From: Phytopseudomonas daroniae
GTDB taxonomy: Bacteria; Pseudomonadota; Gammaproteobacteria; Pseudomonadales; Pseudomonadaceae
Length of the DNA stretch: 64,000 bases
Direction: 5' to 3'
NCBI RefSeq assembly: GCF_004327285.1
Contig: NZ_QJUI01000009.1
Span: 124,001 to 188,000 of the forward strand
Each line of letters opens with the position of its first letter. Positions within the stretch are counted from its first letter, which is position 1. The notes under the pieces were generated by a model, which had not been told where the DNA came from, did not search any database, and saw nothing but the letters and a program-made list of their open reading frames with translations. This document shows, in pieces, positions 53,529 to 61,864 of the stretch. Position numbers and translations under genes: made by a program.

Positions 53529-54497
53529 TCAGGCGACCAGTTGTAGAGCGGTGTCCAGGGCACGTTGCTTGATCTGTGCGCCCTGGCCGAACCAGGCCGA
53601 GTCCATGCGGTACTCGTTGCTGCGTGCGCGGCGCTCGTGATCGACAAACTCTGTCACGGAGTTGAGCAGGCCCCAGGCGGTGCCACGTGCCGAGTCGAGC
53701 TGACTGCCCCGGCCCCGGCCTTCATACAGCTCCTGAACCTTGCGCAGGGCGCGCTCGTTGGGCAGCACCTCCGGCAGTGCGCCGGTCGGATTGGTCTCGC
53801 ACAGCACGTTCATAAAGAAGCCCAGCGCCTCATGCCACTGCACCTTGCGCTCGGCCAGCGCGCGCATGCGGTACATAAAGTCGTCCCATTGCGAGACGGC
53901 GATGCCGAGCTGTTTCTTCACCACCGTTGAATCGAAGCGGGTGTTGTGCGGCACTTTGATTGCTCGGCTGGTGCCGTCCAGGGCGATGGTCAGGGTGTTG
54001 TTGCACACCACCCGAACCGTGGTGGGTGTTGCCGTCGTGGCCAGGGTGCCGTCGCATGATGTGGCCAGCAGTAGGTAACCGTTCACCTGGTCATTACCCT
54101 TTATTGCTGCGCCCTGACCGGTACGTGCCAGCGCCCAGAATTTGCGCCCGCCTTTCAGTACACCAGCAGTTTCTAGCTCGTAGCCGGAAACCTCGGTCAG
54201 ATCTCGGTAGAACTCCAGCACCTCACGCGGTTGCACCGTGTGGTAACGGTTGGAGACCACCGACAGCGGTGCCTTTGTGTCCGAGCGGAACAGCACCTTT
54301 TGCTCGGGAAACGAGTGGATAGCGCCCAGCGGGCCGATGCTGTCCGATTTGAAATGCACAGGGCTTTCCTGGATCTGCCAGTCCATGCCGGCTTCGCGTT
54401 GCCAGACTTCGATGGGTTGTTTCTGCGTGAGCTGATTGCCCAGGCCATGCCACGGTGCAGCGCCAGCGTAGGCCATTGTTTCGACGAGATGAGCCAT
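53529..54497 (-). CDS. DUF932 phage/plasmid-like protein
   Basis: A 322-residue protein starting MAHLVETMAYAGAAPWHGLGNQL, the DUF932 (phage/plasmid-like TIGR03299-type) hallmark, with VRVVCNNTLTIAL in the core. The molecular function is unknown. It is constantly linked to YqaJ exonuclease genes, so a role in recombination or replication is inferred. Confidence 0.93.
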   Translation of the reverse strand: MAHLVETMAYAGAAPWHGLGNQLTQKQPIEVWQREAGMDWQIQESPVHFKSDSIGPLGAIHSFPEQKVLFRSDTKAPLSVVSNRYHTVQPREVLEFYRDLTEVSGYELETAGVLKGGRKFWALARTGQGAAIKGNDQVNGYLLLATSCDGTLATTATPTTVRVVCNNTLTIALDGTSRAIKVPHNTRFDSTVVKKQLGIAVSQWDDFMYRMRALAERKVQWHEALGFFMNVLCETNPTGALPEVLPNERALRKVQELYEGRGRGSQLDSARGTAWGLLNSVTEFVDHERRARSNEYRMDSAWFGQGAQIKQRALDTALQLVA

Positions 54498-54592
54498 GGT
54501 TGAGATTCCTTAGGGTGCAGGCCGGCATAAAGCGCCGCGCAAAGCGCAGCACCATCCGGACGAAATGAATAGAAAGAAGTGGTGTGGCCAGA

Positions 54593-54922
54593 TCAGGCCG
54601 GCAGGTTGAAGCGATGACCGCAGAGCAGGCAGAGGTTGTGGGCCAGTACGTGACGGTCGAGCGTCTCGCCCAACTGCGCGCCGAGCGCACAACCACCCAC
54701 CCCGCCGACCAGGCCGCCGAGGATGGCACCTGAGACATAACCGAGTGTGATACCAAAAGGCCCGGCGATGGTGCCAATTAATGCACCGGTCTGACCCCCA
54801 GCCAGTGCAGCGCTGACGCCGCGCGCAACACCGCCTACGGTGCCGATGGCTGCACCAACTTTCATGGCTTGATGGAATGAAGCGACTTTAGGGGAGTGAC
54901 AGCGGGGACACTGCAATGACAT
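54593..54922 (-). CDS. Split zinc-ribbon protein with glycine-rich membrane insert
   Basis: A 109-residue protein. CPRC near the start (residues 5-8) and CLLCGHRFNLPA at the end enclose a Gly/Ala-rich hydrophobic stretch (AAIGTVGGVARGVSAALAG, LIGTIAGPFGITLGYVSGAI, LGGLVGGVGG) like glycine-zipper membrane domains. If the two Cys pairs join, a membrane hairpin would be inserted in a zinc ribbon. AAGGAG precedes the ATG at 54922. Function unknown. Confidence 0.8.
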   Translation of the reverse strand: MSLQCPRCHSPKVASFHQAMKVGAAIGTVGGVARGVSAALAGGQTGALIGTIAGPFGITLGYVSGAILGGLVGGVGGCALGAQLGETLDRHVLAHNLCLLCGHRFNLPA

Positions 54923-55064
54923 GGTGTGAAACTCCTTGGTGGTGATGTCATGGCGGTGATGTAGGGCTGAGATTTTTTTGAATAAAATCATCACGCTGTT
55001 TAGATTGGTAGCCTGAGTATCACGGGTAGTTTTTAGGATCGACACAAACGGCAAGGATAGAATT

Positions 55065-56078
55065 TTGTCAGACCTGAATTTTGAAAAACAAGCGCAGGAC
55101 TATTACAACAAGGCTCCCCTTATCATCCTGGGCAGCGGTGCATCAGCTGCCCATGGCATGTCTGGCATGTGGGCGCTTGCAAAGCACCTGGTCGCTAATA
55201 CCGACATTTCAGGATTATCCGCTGGCGAGATAGATGCCTGGGGGAAATTCTGTGAGGTCTTGGATGCTGGCGTTGATCTGGAGTCGGCGCTGCACCAGGT
55301 GGCTGTTACAGAAGAGCTAACTTCCAGAATTATCAAAGCAACCTGGTCGCTCATCAACGCTGAAGACATTCATATTTTCAACGAAAGCCTTCAGAACCAG
55401 GCGATGTTTCCGCTTAGCCGACTGCTGCGCCACATGTTCAAAAGCAGCCTTACCAAATTAAACATCGTTACTACGAATTACGACAGACTCGCCGAATACG
55501 CCTGCGATCAGGAGCGAATTCACCATTATACGGGCTTCACGCACGGTTTTTTCCGGCAACTGGCTGCGCCGAATGAGATAAATTCTGCTCGCAGAGTCAA
55601 TATCTGGAAGGTTCACGGCTCGCTAGATTGGTTTAAATCGCCGCTCGAAGACATTGTGGCTCTTTCAAATATTCAAGGTATCCCTGTCAATTACAAACCG
55701 GAAATCGTGACTCCGGGTACTCAGAAATATCAAACGACGCATTTAGAGCCATACCGCTCAATCATCAACAATGCTGACCAAGCCATTACTGTGGCGAACT
55801 CTTACCTGTGCATTGGCTACGGCTTCAATGATGAGCACATTCAGCCGAAACTTATGGCGAGATGTCAGCGTCAGAATACCCCAATAACGATTATTACCTA
55901 TGCGCTTTCAGACGCGGCCAAGAAGCTAATTACTGACGGCAAGGCGCGAAATTATCTAGCAATAGAGCGGGGGGCAACAGACGACCAGTCCATTGTCTAC
56001 TCCTCTTTGGATAAGACTCCAGTGACTGTTGAAAAAAACTTATGGAGTCTTGAAGGTTACCTGTCACTCATCATGTAG
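55065..56078 (+). CDS. SIR2-like NADase of a SIR2-HerA defence pair
   Basis: A 337-residue protein. Sirtuin-type NAD-binding motifs: LIILGSGASAAHGMSGM (GxGxS), IVTTNYDRLAEY and KVHGSLDWFK with the catalytic histidine, plus LCIGYGFNDEH. TTG start with AAGGA eight nt upstream. In known SIR2-HerA systems the SIR2 subunit depletes NAD+ on phage infection and assembles with a HerA ATPase, which is the next gene (9 nt apart). GC content is lower than in the core genes, consistent with transfer. Confidence 0.9.
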   Translation: MSDLNFEKQAQDYYNKAPLIILGSGASAAHGMSGMWALAKHLVANTDISGLSAGEIDAWGKFCEVLDAGVDLESALHQVAVTEELTSRIIKATWSLINAEDIHIFNESLQNQAMFPLSRLLRHMFKSSLTKLNIVTTNYDRLAEYACDQERIHHYTGFTHGFFRQLAAPNEINSARRVNIWKVHGSLDWFKSPLEDIVALSNIQGIPVNYKPEIVTPGTQKYQTTHLEPYRSIINNADQAITVANSYLCIGYGFNDEHIQPKLMARCQRQNTPITIITYALSDAAKKLITDGKARNYLAIERGATDDQSIVYSSLDKTPVTVEKNLWSLEGYLSLIM

Positions 56079-56087
56079 GAAGAAGAA

Positions 56088-57821
56088 ATGCCGATATTTA
56101 ATTTTAGGGATGAAGACGCGCTTGGAAAGGTGGCCTCCGTCGATACGACAAACGTTATCGTGGACGTAGAAAATATCGACCAACTCAAAAGGTTGCAAGT
56201 CAATCATCTGGCTGTGCTCCAAAGCAGCAGGCCTGGACAGCATCTCATCGGGCTCATCACCCAGGTGACCCGCAAGCGTGGTATCGAGGACATTGCCAAT
56301 GACGGCATTAGCGAGCAGACCTCAGAACTGAATCTGTGCAAAATCGCCTTGATTGGCACGATGCTGGATCGTGATGGAGATAGAGAAAATGTATTTCGCC
56401 GCACTCTGGAAAGCGTTCCAGAAATTGACGCGAATTGCTTTTCGCTAGAGGGCGAAAACCTTACCGGTTTTATGCGTACGCTCTCTAGCGTCTCCGCAGA
56501 TGGCAATGCCCTGACACTGGGAAAATACACACTGGACGAACACGCTGTTGCCTATCTCAACGGTAACAAGTTTTTCCAGCGCCGCGCCTTCATCGGCGGC
56601 AGCACTGGGTCAGGTAAGTCCTGGACGACAGCCAAGATTATTGAGCAGATGACAGGGCTCTCTACGGCTAACGCCATTGTTTTTGATCTTCATGGTGAAT
56701 ACTCGCCATTGGTGGGTGAGGGTATTCAGCACTTCAAGGTGGCCGGGCCCGCAGATGTGGAGGCAAAACGCACCATTAACGATGGCGTGCTTTACCTGCC
56801 TTACTGGCTGCTTTCGTATGAAGCGCTCGTGTCAATGTTTGTTGACCGGAGTGATCAGAATGCGCCCAACCAGGCTATGATCATGTCCCGGGAGATCAAC
56901 CAGGCTAAAAGGAAGTACCTGGAGGATGGTGGCCAAAAGGAAATTCTGAAGCATTTCACCGTAGATAGTCCGGTTCCATTCGATCTGAATGTTCTGATGG
57001 GCAGGCTGAACGAGATCAACGTGGAGATGGTTCCGGGGGCGTCGGCCGGTAAAGAAAAGCAGGGTGATTTTTTTGGAAAGCTCGCCCGGATGATTTCTCG
57101 CCTAGAGAACAAAATCTCTGATCGACGCCTGGGTTTTATGTTCAGTGGCGGCGGAGACGTTCTGGATTTTTCCTGGCTTGAAAAATTCACCACTGCCGTG
57201 CTCGGCAGCTCAGGGGAGAATGGCAAAGCCGGTATCAAGATCATCAATTTTTCCGAAGTACCATCAGACGTTCTTCCGCTGATCGTTTCCCTTGTCGCGA
57301 GGGTTACGTTTTCCGTCCAGCAGTGGACACCATCCGAGCTGCGCCATCCGATAGCGCTTCTGTGTGACGAAGCGCATCTCTACATGCCTCAACGAAACAT
57401 GGCGGAGTCCGCCGACGATATCTCCCTAGATATTTTCGAGCGCATCGCCAAGGAAGGCCGCAAGTACGGTGTCAGCCTTGTGGTGATAAGCCAGCGTCCG
57501 TCCGAGGTAAATAAGACGATGCTCAGCCAGTGCAGCAACTTCGTATCTATGCGGCTGACCAACGCAGAGGATCAGGGTGTTATCAAAAGGCTTCTTCCCG
57601 ATAGCCTCGGCGGATTCAGCGACATCCTGCCTACCCTCGATACAGGCGAGGCCTTGGTTGTTGGCGATGCGAGCTTGCTGCCAAGCAGAATCAGGATCGA
57701 TGAACCCCAAAACAAGCCAAATAGCGGTACGGTCAATTTCTGGGATGAATGGCAAAAGCCAGTCAAAGACAAGCGCCTGTCGATTGCGGTGGATAACTGG
57801 CGTAAGCAAAACATCCAGTAA
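56088..57821 (+). CDS. HerA-like ATPase of the SIR2-HerA pair
   Basis: A 577-residue HerA/FtsK-type hexameric ATPase: N-terminal HAS-barrel-like part (GKVASVDTTNVIVDVENIDQLKRLQVN), Walker A FIGGSTGSGKSWTT, VFDLHGEYSPLV, Walker B HPIALLCDEAHLYMPQ and the C-terminal KYGVSLVVISQRPSEVNKTMLSQCSNFVSMRL. Cotranscribed with the SIR2 gene. It probably senses or moves along invader DNA and controls the NADase. Confidence 0.92.
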   Translation: MPIFNFRDEDALGKVASVDTTNVIVDVENIDQLKRLQVNHLAVLQSSRPGQHLIGLITQVTRKRGIEDIANDGISEQTSELNLCKIALIGTMLDRDGDRENVFRRTLESVPEIDANCFSLEGENLTGFMRTLSSVSADGNALTLGKYTLDEHAVAYLNGNKFFQRRAFIGGSTGSGKSWTTAKIIEQMTGLSTANAIVFDLHGEYSPLVGEGIQHFKVAGPADVEAKRTINDGVLYLPYWLLSYEALVSMFVDRSDQNAPNQAMIMSREINQAKRKYLEDGGQKEILKHFTVDSPVPFDLNVLMGRLNEINVEMVPGASAGKEKQGDFFGKLARMISRLENKISDRRLGFMFSGGGDVLDFSWLEKFTTAVLGSSGENGKAGIKIINFSEVPSDVLPLIVSLVARVTFSVQQWTPSELRHPIALLCDEAHLYMPQRNMAESADDISLDIFERIAKEGRKYGVSLVVISQRPSEVNKTMLSQCSNFVSMRLTNAEDQGVIKRLLPDSLGGFSDILPTLDTGEALVVGDASLLPSRIRIDEPQNKPNSGTVNFWDEWQKPVKDKRLSIAVDNWRKQNIQ

Positions 57822-57929
57822 TTGCTTCACCGACTAATAGTCTAAGGGGCAATAGAGCGGAGTTCATGGTCTGTCGATGCTCATGGGCTTGTTTTAAGCC
57901 GATTTTTACATTTTCTAACTATCAGCAGT

Positions 57930-57961
57930 CGCCCCTTATATAAAGCTTTATATGAGGGGCG
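57930..57961. terminator. Bidirectional terminator between herA and the integrase
   Basis: CGCCCCTTATATAAAG-CTTTATATGAGGGGCG, a 16-bp palindrome with one G-T pair in an AT-rich setting between the convergent herA-like and integrase genes. Confidence 0.7.
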
Positions 57962-57976
57962 AGAGCAGACCTTTGA

Positions 57977-59233
57977 TCAGCGTATCGATACGACTTTTCT
58001 GTCCTGATTCACCTTGATAGCTGATACCGACAGGTTGCCGGTGGCGGCTTCCTGAATGTGCTCGCTCCACCAGGCCATCATCGGTCGCCTGCGTTCGATA
58101 TAGTCTGCCCGGTTGTAGGCGCTACGAACCTCGTCCTTATCGACGTGGGCAAGTGCCACCTCGATCAATTCAGGATCCCAGCCGTGTTCGTTGAGGACGG
58201 TGCTGGCCATTGAGCGCATTCCATGGCTTACCAGGCGGTCTTTAAAACCCATACGTTTTAGCGCCATGTTGGCGGTCTGGCTGTTGCAGTGTGTGCGAGG
58301 ATTACGGTCTGCAGGGAACACGTACTCTCGATGCCCGCTATAGGGTTTGATCGCCTCCAAAAGCGCCAATGCTTGATCAGTGAGCGGCACGATGTGCGTG
58401 CGGCGTTTCTTCATGCGTTCAGCAGGGATCGTCCAGATACGCTTTTCGAAGTCGATATCGACCCAGCGGGCGGTGGCTGCCTCTGCTGGCCGGGTCATGG
58501 TGTTGAGTTGCCATTCGATAAGACAACGTGTGGTTCTTTTTATGCTGGCATTGGCAATTGCCACCATGAGCTCTTTCAGCTCATCGGGAGCAAGCGCTGC
58601 CATGTTCTTCTTTTTCGGTTTCTTGAAGACGGACCGAATACCGCTGAGCGGGTTTGCGTGAATCAGTCCCGAGTTGACCCCGTAGGTCATGATCTCGTTG
58701 AGTCGCTGTGACAGCCGCTTAACGGTTTCAAGGCTGCCTTTGGTTTCGAGTGGCCGAAGCAGGTTGATGACTTGTGGTGCGCTGATGGCTGAGATCGGTG
58801 TGGTGCCCAAATCCGGGTACACGTGCAGCGTCAGGGAGCGCCAGATGTCTTCAGCATAAGCAGGCGTGACCGAGTCTTTTTTGAGCTCATACCAAGCCGT
58901 CGCGACGTTCTGAAAAGTATGTTCGGTTTCAGCCTTCTTGGCCTGTTTCAGGGTATCTCGTTGCTCTTTTGGATCGATGCCAGTAGCAAGCAGCTCCCTT
59001 GCCTCAATGGTCATTTTTCGTGCCTGAGCAAGAGACAGTTCAGGATATGCACCAAGCCCCATGTTGATGCGCTTCTTGGTTACAGGATGGTAATAGTTGA
59101 AATTCCACAGCTTTGAGCCATTGATTCTCACTCGCATCTGAAGGCCGTCGCCATCAACTAGGACGTAGTCCTTCTCCGTAGGCTTGGCAGCTTTGATCTT
59201 GAGTTCAGAAAGGCGAGTAGCTTGAGCGCACAT
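57977..59233 (-). CDS. Tyrosine-type integrase of the ssrA-linked island
   Basis: A 418-residue P4-type integrase: DUF4102 arm-binding domain (KAAKPTEKDYVLVDGDGLQMRV, INMGLGAYPELSLAQARKM), SAM-like core-binding domain, and catalytic domain with Arg in NTMTRPAEAATARWVDID, HGMRSMAST (HxxR), ALAHVDK (His) and AYNRADY (Tyr). All residues look intact. It is oriented away from ssrA, whose 3' end lies 184 nt upstream, the usual P4-family site. Two inverted pairs of TGGAATACC flank its start. Confidence 0.94.
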   Translation of the reverse strand: MCAQATRLSELKIKAAKPTEKDYVLVDGDGLQMRVRINGSKLWNFNYYHPVTKKRINMGLGAYPELSLAQARKMTIEARELLATGIDPKEQRDTLKQAKKAETEHTFQNVATAWYELKKDSVTPAYAEDIWRSLTLHVYPDLGTTPISAISAPQVINLLRPLETKGSLETVKRLSQRLNEIMTYGVNSGLIHANPLSGIRSVFKKPKKKNMAALAPDELKELMVAIANASIKRTTRCLIEWQLNTMTRPAEAATARWVDIDFEKRIWTIPAERMKKRRTHIVPLTDQALALLEAIKPYSGHREYVFPADRNPRTHCNSQTANMALKRMGFKDRLVSHGMRSMASTVLNEHGWDPELIEVALAHVDKDEVRSAYNRADYIERRRPMMAWWSEHIQEAATGNLSVSAIKVNQDRKVVSIR

Positions 59234-59234
59234 T

Positions 59235-59304
59235 GGTATTCCATGGAGAGTTTTGGTATTCCAAAAATTAGCACCTGTAGGCTTGGAATACCATTTGGAA
59301 TACC
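59235..59304. repeat. Integrase arm-site cluster at the right end of the island
   Basis: GGTATTCCA at 59235 and 59255 (20-bp spacing) and its inverse TGGAATACC at 59284 and 59296 (12-bp spacing) surround the integrase promoter. The second pair is copied at 42747-42767. Likely integrase binding sites, perhaps autoregulating the integrase gene. Confidence 0.65.
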
Positions 59305-59384
59305 GAAAGACATAGATCGCGCTGGACGCTTACGGACACTGATGGCGCTGAAAGCCCCGTACTTGCTGGGTTTCAGGCACAAAA

Positions 59385-59406
59385 AAAGACGTCCGTGGAC
59401 GTCTTT
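59385..59406 (-). terminator. ssrA terminator
   Basis: AAAGACGTCC-GT-GGACGTCTTT, then TTTTTGTG in the leftward direction, 12 nt beyond the tmRNA 3' end. An identical hairpin lies at 39024-39045. Confidence 0.88.
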
Positions 59407-59417
59407 AGATGGTGTAA

Positions 59418-59809
59418 TGGTGGAGCCGGGGGGATTTGAACCCCCGTCCGCCAGTTCTCCACTGTCGGTACTACATGCTTAGCCGTGTCTATTGAGTTAA
59501 TCCGCAGCCGCCCGACGGGCAGGGTGCTTTGGACGAGTTGTGTAAGTTTTAGCCACTTCGTCCACAACGTACTACGCGGCGATCCTGTTCTGCATGACAA
59601 TCACTTCGGGTTTACAGGCATCCCCTGGTGATCGCTGGAGCCGAAGCTACCAGAAGGACTAGTCGCGCCGCTTACGCAGCGAGAGCGTAGCCCTCGTAGT
59701 TTTCGTCATTGGCAACTATAGAAAGTTGCAACAGTGGATTTACGACTTCTGTTACCAAGTCGGCATGCACCTCGAGCTTCGCTACCGGCGTCGAATCCTA
59801 ATCGGCCCC
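59418..59809 (-). ncRNA. ssrA: tmRNA
   Basis: The minus strand begins GGGGCCGATTAGGATTCGAC and ends GGTTCAAATCCCCCCGGCTC-CACCA, the alanine-tRNA-like ends of tmRNA. The messenger part encodes the tag ANDENYEGYALAA and stop (GCCAATGACGAAAACTACG...), used to rescue stalled ribosomes and mark proteins for ClpXP. 392 nt. The 3' end is complete (CCA encoded), so the integrated island restored it. It is the attachment target of the adjacent integrase. Confidence 0.97.
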
Positions 59810-59878
59810 AAAAGCGTGCAAGGTTTGTAGTGTACGCCAAAGGTCAGATGGAGTCGACCGGCATGCACTGCGCCTGCT

Positions 59879-59910
59879 GAATCAGGCCAGCACTGCGGCT
59901 GGCCTGATTC
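59879..59910 (-). terminator. Terminator of the small secreted protein gene
   Basis: GAATCAGGCCAG-CACTGCGG-CTGGCCTGATTC, a perfect 12-bp stem immediately past the stop of the gene at 59914. Confidence 0.75.
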
Positions 59911-59913
59911 GGA

Positions 59914-60189
59914 TCAGTTGGTTGCGCCGCTGCCATCGTCGCCCGGTGCATCGAGCAGTTGCAGGGCGCGTTCGGCGTGGGTGCCACAGGTTTGCAGGTC
60001 GCCTGCGGATTGCGCTTGCAGGGCTTGTTCCTTGGCTTCTTCGACCTGGCTCTTGAGGGGCTCACCTAGAGTGGCTTTGGTTGCCATACTATCGTTGAGC
60101 TTCTGCAGGTTGACGGTGCACAGGTCATCGGCTGCGAAGGCTGGTGCGGCCAGTACGGCGGCAATGACGAACATGGATACGCGCTTCAT
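59914..60189 (-). CDS. Small secreted protein, function unknown
   Basis: A 91-residue exported protein: signal peptide MKRVSMFVIAAVLAAPAFA (cleavage after AFA, residue 19), then a helical body with two cysteines (DDLCTVNLQKLNDSM, AGDLQTCGTHAERALQLLDAPG) that could form a disulfide. It has its own terminator. The pattern is common in pseudomonads without an assigned function. Confidence 0.8.
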   Translation of the reverse strand: MKRVSMFVIAAVLAAPAFAADDLCTVNLQKLNDSMATKATLGEPLKSQVEEAKEQALQAQSAGDLQTCGTHAERALQLLDAPGDDGSGATN

Positions 60190-60343
60190 GTGGTAATCCT
60201 CTCATCACGAATAGGTTCCCGGTGCCGCCCTGGTTGAGGGTGAGGAGAGCCGGGAGCGACCAACCCAATCATTTGGGCTTACTGAAGCTGACTGGCCTTT
60301 CGTGACGACGGTTCAGTGTTTTTCTGATGGCGCAACGCCTGCA

Positions 60344-61231
60344 TCAAGTTGGTGCAGGCACATCCAGCGGATCGGCATGTACCAGCACTTCGGCCTGGTC
60401 GAACTCGGCGCGAATCGCCATCTCGACCTCCTCGCACAGGGCGTGGGCGCTGGACAGGCGCAGTTCGCCTGGCAGTTCCACATGCAATTGCACGAACCAG
60501 CGGGTGCCGGAAAGACGGGTGCGTAGATCATGCACGCCGAGCACGCCGGGCACTGCGCAGGCCAGCTCCTGCATGCGCGTGCTGACTTCGGGGGCGAGCT
60601 CCTGATCCATAAGCACGCTGACGGATTCACGGGCGATACTGATGGCGCTCCACAGGATGTAAGCGGCAATGGCGATGGCGAACAACGCATCGCCTTGTTG
60701 CCAGCCAAGGTAGGCGAGTAGCAGGGCCAGCAGGATGCTGCCATTGAGCAGCAGATCGGAACGGTAGTGCAGCGAATCGGCATGGATTGCCGTGGAACCG
60801 GTGCGGCGAACCACGTGGTGCTGGAACAACAGCAAGGCGACGGTCAGCGCCATGGACAGCAGCATCACCGCGATCCCCAAGGCCTGTGCGCTCAGTGGCT
60901 CGGGCTGGCGCAGGCGTTCGACGCCCTGCACCGCAATCAGCACCGCACTGGCGCCGATGAACAGCGCCTGGCCGAGCCCTGCTAGGGCTTCGGCCTTGCC
61001 ATGGCCGTAGCGATGATCTTCATCGGCGGGGCGCAGGGCGATGTTCACGGCGATCAGGTTGAGCAGCGAGGCGGCGCTGTCGAGTAGCGAGTCGGTGAGG
61101 CCGGCGAGCAGGCTGACCGAGCCGCTCGCCCACCAGGCGATGGCTTTGCACAGCACCAGGATCAGCGCGACGCAGAGTGCGGCGGCGGTGGCCTGACGCA
61201 TCAGACGGGCGTGCTGGCGGTCGAGGGTCAT
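60344..61231 (-). CDS. Cation diffusion facilitator (FieF-like divalent metal exporter)
   Basis: A 295-residue CDF transporter from the ATG at 61231: six membrane helices, the zinc/iron site motifs LTDSLLDSAASLLN in TM2 and HADSLHYRSDLLLN in TM5 (DxxxD and HxxxD), and a C-terminal cytoplasmic domain with GVHDLRTRLSGTRWFVQLHVELPGEL. It exports Zn, Fe or similar ions in exchange for protons. A longer start at 61261 is possible. Next to a lipoprotein gene. Confidence 0.93.
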   Translation of the reverse strand: MTLDRQHARLMRQATAAALCVALILVLCKAIAWWASGSVSLLAGLTDSLLDSAASLLNLIAVNIALRPADEDHRYGHGKAEALAGLGQALFIGASAVLIAVQGVERLRQPEPLSAQALGIAVMLLSMALTVALLLFQHHVVRRTGSTAIHADSLHYRSDLLLNGSILLALLLAYLGWQQGDALFAIAIAAYILWSAISIARESVSVLMDQELAPEVSTRMQELACAVPGVLGVHDLRTRLSGTRWFVQLHVELPGELRLSSAHALCEEVEMAIRAEFDQAEVLVHADPLDVPAPT

Positions 61232-61293
61232 GGGGCGTCCATGGTGTGCGGCGAGGGGCAAGCCCGTCGTCTGTGACGGGCTGCCGGAGTGGA

Positions 61294-61713
61294 TCAGGCA
61301 GCGGGGCGCAGACCGTAGGCTGCCAGCTGTTCGCTGCTGCCGCTGTGCTGGATCAGGCGCGGATCGTCGAGCGGCAGGCTGTGGCCGGTCTGGGTTTCGA
61401 TCAGGGCCTTGAGCTTGGCGGTGTCGATCTTGCCGTCAGCATCCACCACTTCCTGCAGGGACTGCGGATCGACCTGGGCATTGAGGCCGCCTGGCAGGTA
61501 GATGGCGCCAGTGGCGAAGTCGATGCCAAAGGCGATCAGGCCGGGAATCACGTAAAACAGGATACCGATGGCATTCAGGCCGACGATCAGCGGGTCGACG
61601 CGGCCTTCGATCTGCCCGCGGCGATCCGGATAGAACAGCGTGCCGCAGGCGGTGAGTTGAGTGAACAATGTAACGGCGAGAACGCCGCCGATAACACGGG
61701 ATTTCGTGCGCAT
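61294..61713 (-). CDS. Lipoprotein with polypeptide-linked membrane region, function unknown
   Basis: A 139-residue protein starting MRTKSRVIGGVLAVTLFTQ with lipobox LTACG (Cys near 23). It contains NAIGILFYVIPGLIAFGIDFATGAIYLPG, a hydrophobic stretch seen in conserved Pseudomonas hypothetical lipoproteins. The C-terminal part is hydrophilic (ADGKIDTAKLKALIETQTGH). It lies upstream of the CDF gene on the same strand. Confidence 0.8.
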   Translation of the reverse strand: MRTKSRVIGGVLAVTLFTQLTACGTLFYPDRRGQIEGRVDPLIVGLNAIGILFYVIPGLIAFGIDFATGAIYLPGGLNAQVDPQSLQEVVDADGKIDTAKLKALIETQTGHSLPLDDPRLIQHSGSSEQLAAYGLRPAA

Positions 61714-61864
61714 CGAGCACCTCCAGAAAAAGTGGACGCCACTATAGCAAGGCGTGAATTGCAAAGCTGCTGTGGCGCAGCGAATACGCCGCTTCCGATG
61801 TCATCTGACCGACGAACCCGGAAGGCGGTTCGTCGTATAATCGCCGGCCGATGATGGAGTCTTG

